DNA of 64,000 nt. Origin: Aporrectodea caliginosa. Its lineage: Eukaryota > Annelida > Clitellata > Crassiclitellata > Lumbricidae. The notes under the pieces are model-generated. The model had not been told where the DNA came from. It worked only from the letters and a program-made list of their open reading frames with translations, and ran no database searches. Positions 1 through 11,500 of the stretch are shown piece by piece; the first letter of the stretch is position 1, and each line of letters begins with the position of its first letter. The DNA lies in the NCBI GenBank assembly GCA_020284085.1, contig JACEVL010000150.1, forward strand, positions 801,116 through 865,115. The letters are read 5' to 3'. Made by a program: the position numbers and the translations under genes.

Positions 1-834
1 CTCCGTCCACGCCAGAGCTCGCGCTTGGCAGTTAGTCAGCTGTCGACCCCTAGTGGCTGGTACTCATCCGGCTACACCGGAGCTCGCATAACAAAGAATG
101 TTGACACACATTTCTCGTTTATATTATTAATATAAGGTAACAGCACGTCTTATTTTCTGCAGGGCATGGGGTAACAAATCTAACAAATGCTCAACGCAAC
201 ACTGATGGTCACTACTAATCAAAATTATTGCACAAGCAAATTCCTGTACAAGTCCATGGAGTCAGAGAAGGCATACAAACAACCTATGGAGGAAACAAGT
301 TCAAGAAAAGATGAGTTTTTAGTCGAGATCTGAGCTGAAATGTATAGCCATAATCTGTAACCTATTGTAGATAGGCATGAAAGTAACTGTGACCTATCTG
401 GTAATCATGTTTGACTGCCTTTGCACTGGTATCGTTTCTTAATCCTTTCAGTGAATAAAATAATAAACATCTGTTCAAAAATCTTTCCTTTTGCAATATT
501 GTAACACAAAAGCACAACAGATCCCTAGAATATCGTGAAAAATTATGAAACACAATTTTACCAAAATACGTGCAAGGTTTTTCTGTATTGTTAAGATCTC
601 TTCAATCTTAACGCAACTAACCACAAATGCAACAGGTCCTTCCACTGAACATTTTAAACTAGACGAAGTAACGGATTTTATTCGTAATACTCTCGCTTTT
701 CTAAAATCCATTGCTTCACCAAAACGCTGTCCAACTGTTTGCTAACAAAAAGGAAGTTCGTCATCACTGTATCGCAAGCTGAAAACGAAATCTAAACACG
801 CCACGAAGAGCGGCCAGGTGGCAGCAGTGTTCCT
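1..834. other. Left edge, downstream flank of SNRPA
   Basis: No gene was recognised here. The stretch lies 3' of the minus-strand SNRPA stop codon, so part of it is probably SNRPA 3' UTR. An AATAAA on the minus strand overlaps the stop (834-840) and another lies near 676-681. Both are candidate poly(A) signals, but neither can be proven. The short open frames show no protein-like pattern. Confidence 0.4.
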
Positions 835-3800
835 TTATTTCTTGGCAAACGTGATTTTCATTGCATTGGTCGGTGTAATCTTGAATCCCTGGAGAGCTTC
901 CTTTGCGGCAGCCGACTGGACATCGTTTTCAAACTCCACGAATGCAATGTCATGACGACCAGGAACCAGCCGGACTTCTTTGAAACCAGGGAACCTTTAA
1001 GAAGAATCAATACATCGTGTACAACTAAAGATGTTTTCTTAAAAAGGCTCTACATAAACACTAGGATAGATATCATAATTATAATAACAACAATTCATAT
1101 TATTATCCTCAGCAATTCTACAGTGCTTTACAGTGCTAAATGTACAAGTGCTATGAGTTAAATAACAGGCAGAATTTCAGTTTTTCAAAGTATCACATAC
1201 AAGTATACTAAATAGCAATACAATGACGTAAATGTACATTCATTCATTCATTACGAAGATTTATATAGCTCCCCTTCAAGGTTACTACTCAGGAGCACTT
1301 CCGACCCCGGCACGACCGAAAAGAACAGTTTTGAGGCAAGTATAGAAAGTACATGGGACAACATGTTTGTTATTGAGCTATATAGATATTCATCGTGTAT
1401 TAGTGACACATAACAATGTCCAATAACATCAACTGTTTGCCTGAGACCTCAATGTCTTATTTTCAAATCCTAGTACTCTTTGAAAATGACATATCGTTGT
1501 CGAGCCATGCAACATTTCCAGCTTTTGTACCGTAGTTGTCGGTTTGTGCCCCAGTCAAAAACTTAGAGAGGCACGTAATAAACAAGCAATTACTTTACCT
1601 TCTTACACAAATAAACAGATCAGCAAATGAAGATGGAAAAAATTATATGGTCTGGCTTACTGATTGAAGAGCATAGAGAGCATCATTTCATTGGTCTCCG
1701 CTGGGAGGTTGGTGAGGAAGAGGATGTGACACGGAGGTTGTTCTGGAATGATTGCTGGAGCAACCGGAGCCTGAGGCTGCTGCTGAACTGGTGCTGGCAC
1801 TGCAGCTGAAAATATCCATCAAAACAATGCAACATCGGTCAATGCATTGACAATTTGAAGGCACTATCTGAGACTTCCCCTCAGCTGTGATAAAGAATCA
1901 ACATTTAAGTCCTTGGAAGGAGCCACATGTATTTCGTCACCTATTGTAATGATGATAAAGGATGAGAACAATGATGATGACAATGGTGACGATGGAGTAA
2001 CTCTAACTAGAGGCATCAAAAGGTCATAAAATACGACCCAGGTACCCGCGTCCAATCAGAGGGGTACCCAACTACCTGTCACCTGATAATAAATCAATTG
2101 CCCCGTGGACCATATACGAGTCTTTACATGCATTTCTATGGCTAAATTCAAAGCCGTTACCATACCTACATGGCTATGATATCTATCATTCGACCAATAA
2201 AACAGCACACTAATTTCTATCGCCTTCTAAAGTAACAAAACTTTTTTACTTTATAGGCTTCAATTAATTCACGACTGCAATCCAGCCTGCAATCCAGTAC
2301 CCTCAATCCCATGTTTCAAAGGCCACAGACAATTGCACATTAAGTTGTGGCCCGTTACTAAAACAACAATCTGTTCAAAATAATCATTATGGTATGCTTT
2401 TTTGGCCAGGTTTTGGATATGAGTTTCACAGCCCACCCCTTGGTCTGGTACTTGGGCATCGTAGAGCCCACACACAGGCCAAACTGTGAGAGGTACAGCT
2501 ATGAAAGTAACATGACCTACTTTAAGAACTCAATGGAGTAATTGTGATCTACTTTACGTGGACACAGGAGTATGGAACCCGTTTTACATCAAGAGATAAA
2601 CATTTATACACATACCTGGCTGCATTGGCTTAAGTGGCGTGTTGATAACTGCCTTCTGATTTGCCATAGCTGTAACAGTACTCCTAAAAATTGAAAGTAT
2701 GCATAGTAAGAATACAAAATCAGCATTTTTGTGTGAAGTCATTGGCATAGCAAAAGGTCAGCATGAGCGCAGAATCTAATATCTGCTGCTTGAATTTCTA
2801 TTAAAGAAATCTTTGGCATTAGTGTTTTAGTTCAGTGCTTCCCAAAGTGGTGGTCCGCGGACCGGTACCGGTCCACGAGTCCTCGGTTGCCGGTTCGCAA
2901 AGTGAATCAAGAAACTGGTCAAATTGTCTCGGAATCAAGAAATGACTATTATATTTTTTAAAGTCATTACAAAAAGACTTATTATGATAGCATTTAAAGG
3001 GCAATAGAGTCACTATATTTGGCTAAACATGCATTGAAATCAATTTTTGAGGAATTTAAGTGATCAAAAACTAAACGGAGAAATAATTAATAAATTGGGC
3101 ACCGGTCCTCCTGCAGTGGAAAAATTCCTGCCGGTCCGTGACACTGAAAAGTTTGGGAAGCACTGTTTAGTTGACTTAATTCCAGGTTGACTTTCCTAAA
3201 AAATTCCTTATGTGCAATGCTGGAGAAACCAGCATCACGATCAGTTTCCTCCCACAATAACACTACTTTAAAACAAACTGAAAATTATCTAAAGTTATTC
3301 CAGTACAGGTTAGTAAATTTCTATGAGTTTGGATACATGAACACCCTTCTTGGATATTTCACATTAAACTTGTTGAATATAAAGTTGCAAATCACATGTA
3401 CCAGCAGCACAGGACTAATTTACGAATGTTATCAATTCGATAACGAATGTTATCAATTCGATAACGAATGTTATCAATTCGAAACCAGAATCCCCACATC
3501 TGGGTAGATGTCTCTGAGTAGATATCTTGAAGAGGCGCTATATAAATTCTCAGAATGAATGAATCTAGACTCAGCTTCCAGATAACTTAAAAACAAATAC
3601 TCAAGCAGAACTTATGTCAAAATGCTAAACTTCTGACTTTTTGCAGAATGTGCACTTCTTTGAATATAAGAACTGAACTTAATTGAACTGAAGGGTAATT
3701 GGCCATTGGGTAATTACAGAGTAGCCACAAGGTAATTATAGAATATTTGGGATGTAGAAGAGTAGTCGACGGTCATATTAGCCAATGGAGAAACTGAAAA

Positions 3801-5789
3801 ATAACCACTGAGATAACTGAAGAACAGTCATCATGTCATGTGCAACAGGCAATGTCAGGCAATTTTGGTGAGATCTTTCAGACACTTACTTTGCTGGAGC
3901 CTTCTTCTTCTTCTTTCCCTGTGGCTCTTCTTCCTCATCTTCTCGCTTCTTCTTCTTTGGTCGTTCCACGAACGTGCCTTTCATTTTGGAGATTATGTCG
4001 GAATCTCTCTTCGAATATTGTATTCTCTGTTGTGAAAGCAGAAAGCTCCATAATGTAAACATTGCAAAACAATTCTATAAAATATTCCCTGTTATCCAGA
4101 ACCTTAGTGTTGGCTATGCCATCAACGGTACACAGACACATAGTGTTTATGTATCTTTGTACACAAGTATGCATGCATGAAGACAGTTAATGTAGCACCT
4201 ACCTGGACCTCTAATTGCTCTAAACAGATGAATATGAATGCGGAGCAGAATAAGAAACTGAATGGTGCACAGAGTCAAATGAAAGCAAAAACAGAATTCA
4301 GCTATAGATTAATTTGCTGGTAGTTGCTAGAACTTGTGATTTGTTAATTGCCAAATTCTGAACTTCTGTTATAGTCTTGGAGTTCAGCTATGGTTCGACC
4401 ATCACTCTGAATGGGTTAACTGGAAACTTGACAACTTGTAAGCCTCTTTCTGCCTTCATTACAAAGACCGAAAATTGCCTTGTCATTGGCAGCTTGTGGG
4501 ATCATAAGTTCCATGGGCTACTCCCCCCCCAAAAAAAAAGCTGCTCCCCTACTCCCTGCGCCTGAGATTACATGACCATTTTATTCCACAAGCGACAATC
4601 TCACACGCAGATCGTTTGTAATAAGAATGTTATACTCTGTATACATGTATGTACACCAAAGTGTGGATACGCCATTGGTTTAATAAAGAATATACATACT
4701 TTACTTAGAAGGTTTCCCTAAATCATTATGTTTAAAAGTCTAATTACTTATTCAATCTAATACAATGACTCTAACATCACCACTATCGTAATGGAACATA
4801 AATCAATTAATGCTCTTTTCATATGTAACTTCCTTTTACATGAAAAACATTGTCAGTAAACACAAGAAATGCTGTTATATGTAATTATATGTAAGCATAG
4901 TGTTGTGATATAAAAGGAAGACTATTACCATTGGTTTGTCATAGAATGGGAATCCCTGCATGGAACGCAGGGCATTGGTGGCACTGCTGACCTCCTTGAA
5001 GATAACGAATGCCTGTCCTCTTGTCTTCAAAGTCTTCATCGCAACAATGTCAAGTATTTGGCCGAACTGTGAGAAGATGGCGTACAAAGACTTCTTCAAC
5101 TCTGAAAGAGATCAACATTGAAAAAGCTGTAAGAATCAATTTTAGCTCACAAAAGGATCTATTGCTGGTGCAAATTAGACTATTCTGAGTGACTGCAAAA
5201 CCAGGTGATAAATTGAACATAATGTAGACTAATCAAATTTCTTAATGTCCACAAAAGATGCGACAATAAGTAAATATATTCTTTATTAAACCGGTTGCAG
5301 AAGAGCCGCACTCTGGTGTACAAATGTCAAACATAAATATGGCAAATACAAAATCAATACGAGTACAGCAATCTTCCTATACCGTTTTCCTCATATTACT
5401 GTCTTTAAGAGTCAGGACCCTTTCATGGGACAGTAGGCAAAGAGTATAGGTAGTTGAAACAAGCTTATCTGAAATCCAGAAAGGTCATAAGAGAATGTAT
5501 TTAAGCTGCTCAGTTTATACTGTAAGGCCAAAAGTAGGCTGTGCAATACCCTGAGCACACATGGAAAGCACCTCTTGATATTCATTAACCTACATCAAAT
5601 GCCAAACCAAATATAGTTCCCACAACCTTTTAGACAATTTTGAAATTATTGTTATGTTTGCTGAACCTATCACTACAAATTACAAATTAGTCAACTTTAA
5701 CAATAGAAAAAATAACTGCTCTCACCATCCTTCTTTATTTTCTCGTTCAAGTTATTTACATAAATCGTGTGATTTGGTCGAACATCCAT
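835..5789 (-). CDS. SNRPA: U1A/U2B''-type snRNP protein (SNF-like), 6 coding exons
   Basis: RNA-binding subunit of the spliceosomal U1 and/or U2 snRNP; it binds stem-loops of U1 or U2 snRNA in the nucleus. Exons, 5' to 3' on the minus strand: 5726-5789, 4929-5101, 3890-4026, 2616-2683, 1661-1805 and 835-994. Every junction is GT-AG and the phases agree, giving 747 nt or 248 aa (human U1A 282, U2B'' 225, fly SNF 216). RRM1 starts near residue 6, with RNP2 IYVNNL (9-14) and RNP1 RGQAFVIF (49-56). A lysine-rich, then Q/P/A-rich linker follows. RRM2 runs from about 173 to the end and closes with the family tail MKITFAKK. The start ATG opens the frame before [11 protein letters not shown] splice acceptor just upstream (AG ending at 5836, exon from 5835) suggests a non-coding first exon. 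Sequence alone does not separate U1A from U2B''; many invertebrates have one protein for both. Confidence 0.95.
1240..1335 (-). repeat. SINE-like 3' tail repeat, copy 1
   Basis: Read on the minus strand, it contains TGAGTAG, then CTTGAAG, then a GAGCTATATAAAT core, ending in an ATGAATGAAT run. The same order recurs on the plus strand at 3505-3575. A core of GCGCTATATAAAT followed by a short microsatellite is typical of SINE 3' ends. The body of the element is not recognisable. Confidence 0.4.
2833..3166. mobile_element. hAT-type MITE in a SNRPA intron
   Basis: The ends are CAGTGCTTCCCAAA and its inverse TTTGGGAAGCACTG, a 14-bp perfect TIR of the common hAT CAGTG type. The flanks TTTTAGTT and (G)TTTAGTT match at 7 of 8 positions, which fits an 8-bp target duplication. 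At 334 bp with no coding sequence it is non-autonomous. It lies between SNRPA exons 3 and 4. Confidence 0.8.
3422..3482. repeat. 21-bp tandem repeat, about 3 copies
   Basis: Three near-perfect copies of a 21-bp unit starting ACGAATGTTATCAATTCG. The unit contains an inverted core around CGAATG...ATTCG. It lies in a SNRPA intron, directly before the second SINE-like tail repeat. Confidence 0.85.
3484..3575 (+). repeat. SINE-like 3' tail repeat, copy 2
   Basis: Plus-strand counterpart of the repeat at 1240-1335. It shows GAGTAG, CTTGAAGAGGCGCTATATAAAT and a terminal GAATGAATGAAT run. Confidence 0.4.
4515..4700 (+). mobile_element. LINE 3'-end fragment with YSLR tail
   Basis: A short coding remnant reads YSLRLRLHD, followed by a stop and a 3' UTR with GTACACCAAAGTGTGG, then TTAATAAAGAATA. 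The same layout (YSLRPR motif, short 3' UTR with GTGCGG, AATAAAGA tail) recurs at 21820-21995 and 38283-38552. This points to 5'-truncated copies of one non-LTR retrotransposon family. It lies in a SNRPA intron. Confidence 0.55.
5267..5335 (-). mobile_element. LINE 3'-UTR fragment
   Basis: On the minus strand it reads GTACACCAGAGTGCGGC, then AACCGGTTTAATAAAGAA. This matches the 3' UTR of the fragment at 4515-4700 (GTACACCAAAGTGTGG, then TTAATAAAGAATA). No coding part remains. Confidence 0.5.
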
Positions 5790-5839
5790 GACCAGTTGAT
5801 CAAATCTTTCACTTCAACAATTCGGTCTTTCTGAACTGA

Positions 5840-6345
5840 AATTCAAAGCAAATGCATTATCAATCATAGACCTCCATATAGGGTGAATAATTTGGCACTT
5901 GCATCTGCTGAGAAGTAACTGGTACATCCTGTAATATATGGTCCCCTATTCAGGACTTGTGGGTCTGTTCAACCTTGTCCAGAGCATTAATATCTCTTCA
6001 GCTCAACTCAGCACTGCCTCAAAACTTTAAGGAAGTCATAATAGGTGCTGATGAAGGTATGATCCAGAGATATACTCCATTAGGTGCATCATGGGATATG
6101 GATCAATTAGAGAACAGCAAAATCTTGTTTCAGGTATATTAACTCATTATATGCATAAACAATGTGGCCAACCTAGACAGAGAGAGGAAATAGAGTGCCA
6201 AGGGGGCAAGTCAACCAGAATTTATACAATAAGAAACAATAAAGGAATTGGTTTAGACGATGTGTGTGACATTATAAAAACAGTGTAACCAGATTTTATA
6301 CTCTTTTCATAATGAAAACTTATGGACAAAATGTGGAGAGCAAGT
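5840..6345. other. SNRPA upstream region
   Basis: Immediately upstream of the SNRPA start-codon exon on the minus strand. A pyrimidine-rich acceptor ending at 5836 implies that a non-coding first exon lies somewhere above it. I could not place that exon or a promoter, and no gene is seen. Confidence 0.3.
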
Positions 6346-6620
6346 GGGGTGCGGGCCGAATCCCCGAAACCCGAATCCCCGAAATGAATTTCGGCCGGAT
6401 CCCTGAAATTGATTTTCTAAGTCCTACCCAAATGAACATAATTAACAAATACATATTTGAATAGGCAGTATATCGTATACATCAAGGCCAGGATAGGTCT
6501 TTGTCATGTTTACAATTTAACTTTAAATATCTCGGCCGCTTTCTAGAAAACTGTTTTCGGGAAATCGGGCATTTGTCTGTTTTCAGCGTTTTCGGGTTTC
6601 GGGGATTCGGGCTGACCCCC
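6346..6620. mobile_element. MITE with CCCGAATCCCCGAAACCC ends
   Basis: 275 bp with imperfect inverted ends of about 30 bp, both containing CCGAATCCCCGAAACCCGAA. The flanks are AGT on both sides, which fits a 3-bp target duplication. It has no coding capacity and the superfamily is not assigned. Confidence 0.65.
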
Positions 6621-7410
6621 AGTTGATGAGGAGTAGTGGGTAGCGGGAATCAGACCGCAATAGCATTCGTTTAATTCGTTCAGATGGACAGCAAAATAAA
6701 TGCAAGCCTGATTCGATCTCCGCTAATTTGCTACATGACACTTTTAAATGCTTTGCTCCGTTTCAACATTGGTGTAGTAATGTATTTGCCAGCCTGACAA
6801 ATTGATACCGCTACTACACAGTCTATATTATCGCTCACATCGCATGGCGTTTCATTAGACGAAACAAAAATAACTTGAACTTCAGCGTTAAATATCATAA
6901 AAGCAGACAAATAACACTATTATTGCACCCAGGTATTTTACAGTCAAAGAAACACAAAGTCATTACAAGCGAAAAACAACAATTATTACATTTACCTCTA
7001 CGACTTTGTAACGCACAACAATTGCTATCACTGTATTACGTGTTGCTGCCTAAACTAAAATAGCCCAAACGGACCAATTCTGAATTTTTTCTACTGATAA
7101 AATGATAATTATTGTCTTTTCAACGCAATATTTCCTGTAATATTAATATGCACTCACTGGAAATCAATTATATTTTAATGTGGTTTCATTCCTAGGTTGT
7201 TATATGTAACTGTAAATGCCAACAATCATTAAACTGCTTTGTTCTCTCGCAGCAACAATAATTATTTTATTGCTGAGAGTGACGGATAGATGCAGTAAGG
7301 ATCAAACGTTGCCTTTTATGTTACCAACCGTTCTCAACCGAACGGCTGAGTCACTTTCGTTTATTCAACAATCCGGTTGACACACCGCAACCGGTTACAG
7401 TGTACGGTCG

Positions 7411-7612
7411 ATATATATATATTTTTTCGTTTATTGAACAATCCGGTTGACAAACCGCAACCGGTTACAGTGTACAATTATGCAATTCACAAGACACAAA
7501 TCTTAACTACTAACAGAACAGACAGCCTGCAAACACAAAGCATATCCGCCCAACGGGGGCTCGAACTCGGTACCTCTCGGTCACTTTGCCAGATGTTATC
7601 CAATGCGCCAAT
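7411..7612 (-). mobile_element. tRNA-derived SINE-1, copy A
   Basis: On the minus strand the 5' end resembles a tRNA. There is an A-box-like stretch in GCGCATTGGATAACATCTGG and a B-box-like GAGTTCGAGCCCC. A tRNA-unrelated body follows, then a tail with GTACACTGTAACCGGTTGCGG and TTCAATAAACGAAAAA, running into (AT)n. An inverted, almost identical copy lies at 8162-8362, and a diverged one at 43743-43835. A second tail fragment is joined at 7340-7410. Confidence 0.7.
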
Positions 7613-7657
7613 TTCTAATCAGTGTTATCAAATTTATAGATTGACTTAGGCCAACAG

Positions 7658-7915
7658 CAGTGGTTAAATTGCTCACCCAGAGGTGGCGGATCTCTAGAAT
7701 TTTGCAAATCTATAACCTAAGCCTATTTGGTGATAGGCCTACTTACTATTCTTTATTCAGAAACACACAAACTATGTGAAATAAGAATCATTCCTATAGC
7801 AAAAGGACGTTTTAAGTGATGTGTCTTCTCTTTTAGGGGCGAATCTAATATATTTTAGGAGGCGAATCTCAAATCTAAAGTGCCGGATCTGAGATCCGGC
7901 TGAATTTAACCACTG
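7658..7915. mobile_element. hAT-type MITE
   Basis: 258 bp with 13-bp perfect TIRs CAGTGGTTAAATT. The flanks GCCAACAG and ACCAACAG match at 7 of 8, as expected for a hAT target duplication. Internal GGCGGATCT and AGATCCGGC stretches extend the inverted symmetry. No coding sequence. Confidence 0.8.
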
Positions 7916-8161
7916 ACCAACAGTGATATCTAAATCAGCTAGATCTTCGTACCAGTTAATTATCTTCTTTATAGTTGTCGCGGACTCGCGGTTTCAGTGG
8001 AAAAATTGAACACCAAAAAGTTTACCCCTTCGAAGAACACCTCTGCGTGAATTTGGACCCACTTAATTGGTACCGGTTATAATCTATGACTTGGATATTG
8101 TAAAACACCACAAAGTGTTAAAAACGAGTTTTGCTAGACTTATAAAAAGTTAGTAACAACC

Positions 8162-8362
8162 GTGGGGCATTGGATAACATCTGGCAAACAGACCGAGAGG
8201 TACCGAGTTCGAGCCCCCGTTGGGCGGATATGCTTTGTGTTTGCAGGCTGTCTGTTCTGTTAGTAGTTAAGATTTGTGTCTTGTGAATTGCATAATTGTA
8301 CACTGTAACCGGTTGCGGTTTGTCAACCGGATTGTTCAATAAACGAAAAAATATATATATAT
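8162..8362 (+). mobile_element. tRNA-derived SINE-1, copy B
   Basis: Plus-strand counterpart of copy A. The tRNA-like head contains GGGCATTGGATAACATCTGG and the B box GAGTTCGAGCCCC. The tail has GGTTGCGGTTTGTCAACCGG, TTCAATAAACGAAAAA and (AT)n. Identity to copy A continues past the (AT)n into CGACCG, which suggests very recent copies or a local inverted duplication. Confidence 0.7.
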
Positions 8363-8548
8363 CGACCGGCATCAAAGCTGCTCACCTCATTTAGCTGTAA
8401 AATTAGCCGCTAGATGACGCTAAAACACAGCCGACACAAAACGTGAAACTGCACACTCTATTAAACGTATAATCTGTTTCCGGCTCTCCAGAAAGCTTGC
8501 GCAAATTTTTAAATATTTTCAAAGTTGTTAGATTTTTGTCTAAAAATT

Positions 8549-11500
8549 ATGGTTGAAAAAGAGTCTGTGAATATAACGGAGGACGAGGCGGCATTGTACG
8601 ACCGGCAGATTCGTCTGTGGGGCTTGGATGCACAGAAAAGGTGAATCCGTTATCGAAGTCACTCGTTTATCGACTGCCGGGCATGGAAAATATACAAAGA
8701 ACTAAATTAGTCTCATAAGATAATTGTTATCTACGTAGAAATAGTTTATGTACAGATCACTGTTAGTCGATATATAAATTTGATATCACGATATATTAAG
8801 TTTATTTTAAAACCACTTAGCCGTATAATTGATTTTATTGATCTTTCTTCTTACTCTCACAGATCCATAGATGTCTGTTTTATTGTTTATTATGATATTT
8901 TGTTTGATTTTTGTGATTTATGTGATTTAGTGATTTTATACTCATAGATTGTTCTTATCCAATGTTCCCGCAGTGTGTTTGCAGACGGTTCAATAAAGCA
9001 CTACTTACTTACTTTCTTACTCAATTGCTTTGTCTGCTAGAATTCTACAGATCATCAGTTGAGTTGTATAGAATGTGTGATACAAATGGCCATAATAATT
9101 ATTATGCATACATCGCAAGTGTGCTTGGAAGAATGTAGACATGCATTTGTTGTTGCATGTTGGTTTTTGTTTTGTTTCATGTCTACAGATTGCGTGCAGC
9201 CAGGGTCCTAGTAATTGGTCTGGGTGGACTTGGTGCAGAAGTTGTAAAAAACATTGTGTTGTCCGGTATTAAATCAATCGTGCTCTTGGATCATGTTCTG
9301 GTTAGTCAACTTGTTCTCATGCTGATTCCGACTGATAGCAGTTTCTTTTTATTAGGAAGACTAATAAACCTATTTGAAGTCAAAATTGAATTATTACAGT
9401 AGTTTATAGAAGTAGTTGTTCTGTGTTTCCTGTACACTTCTTGTGCAAATTGATCATTTTTTCACCATGGCTGAGCTGTTTGTGCTTGTGATACCTTAAA
9501 TATTTAGACGTGTACTACCTGCACTTTTTAGACGTGTAGTACCTGCAGATTCGTGAATTAGTGTAATATAATGTATGATTATAGTAGTAATAGTAATAAT
9601 TATAATAATTCATATTGTATTATTTAAAAAACTGTCAATAGTTTGCAAACTCTGCCTCTTTTCAACCTACCGAGTGAGAAGCTCTTTATTAAGTGGCAAG
9701 ATATATGCTCTATTAAAGTTATGATTGCAGGCTAATGCATAGCTACTCTTGAGATGTTTGCTGTTACAGTTTTACTGTATGCTGATGGATATCATTTCAC
9801 TTACTGCAGATTTGTCTTATGCCATTTGTTTATTGGTGTTGAACTTTGATAAAGGCTAAAAGATCAGATACACTTATGTGCTAAGATAATTCTTTCAACC
9901 TTAATTTACTATAAATACAACTTATTTGTGTTTTCAGGTTTCCAATGAAGATACTTGCAGCCAGTTCCTAATCGACCGAAAAGACTTAGGAAAAAATGTG
10001 AGCATTGTATTGGAGCCATTATGGTGTATTTTTTCTTATATTTGCATAAACTTTGCCACTGTATAAAAATCGTAAGGGCAGCTTGTTGTCAAGCCTTATA
10101 ACACTTCAGATTCACATTTCTGTGTGACTTTGTGAATGTCACATTGTTACCAGCAAATGAAAGTTTAGCCATTACACTGCTTCTATTGCGTTTGCACTTT
10201 AGCAAAGAGTAAACTGTTTGGTCATTTATGTAAAAACTTGACATTTTATGTTCAATACAATATTTAAGTGATTTGCATACCACTCTTTGTAATAACACTT
10301 CTAACCTAAGACTTATTATAATTTGAATTCTGATACAACATACGGTAATTTCCACTTTGGAGTTATAGTACAACTGTCATCCTCGTATTGAGTTGGTTCA
10401 TTATAGCAAGTTTCTGGTCTTCTAGTGTTGTTTGCTGATTTTTGACATATTTTCATACACGTGTGTGCCCTTTGAATAATTTCACAGAGGGCGGAGAGTT
10501 CGGTGCGCAAGTGTCAGTTGCTGAATCCAATGGTGGAGGTCTCATGTGACACAGAAAATTCAGAGAAGAAATCGGAGGAGTTCTTCCGTTCTTTTGATGT
10601 AATTTGTGCCACCTGCTGTGAAGAAAAGGAACTGATCAGGATCAACGAGATCTGTGCCAAGAACAAGATCATGTTCTTTGCTGGTGATGTGTTTGGCTAC
10701 TATGGTTACATGTTCGCTGATCTGAATGAACACGAATACGCTGAGTAAGTTGTTTAATTGCTTCGAAACTAGTCGCCACTTTATTACCCTTTGGCATTTT
10801 AGCACCAGTTATCTTTTGTCATTTTACCACCACTTTTCGATTTAACACAGTTGTCATTTTTACTCTGTCATTTAAACACCAGTTATCAGTCTGATATCAG
10901 GTAAAACCAGTTTAAGCATATTTATGCCTGCTTGTATGAATGCTGTGTGTTGTCCATTTTCTTATAACAGGGAAGTGATCGATCACAAAAAACGCAGCAG
11001 TCTCGGTAGTGGTGAGCCGTCTCCTAAAAAGCCACGGTTAGAAGAAGTGCGTACTGTTAAAAAGGTAATTTTGTTGAATGCTGTTGTGTTTGATTTCATC
11101 AGGTTTTCCAGGTTCATTTCTTGGCTTACTGTGAAAAAAGCGTGTTACCAATTGATGGTGATGATGAAAAGTTGTTCACTCGCTGAAGAGTTAAAGCTTG
11201 CTTATACACTTGTTATATCGATCAAACCTCAAGGAACCATAATCAACAGTTCGATATTTCCGAGGTTCAAAGTATGCGAGATATGCACATCAAGCTCTAT
11301 CCAACTCTATGCAAATGGAAATGTACATGCTTTTCTATATTGGCTTATGGGCTCAACCCTGCTCATATTTCAATGAATTGATTGGATGATGGCCTTCACC
11401 ACTGATGACCATTTGAATGGGTGCCACGTCTTTTAAAGTCCCCAAGTATGGACAGTGCTAGCCTGTGGTTCAAATCTCTTAAATGAGCCATTATTAGTGT

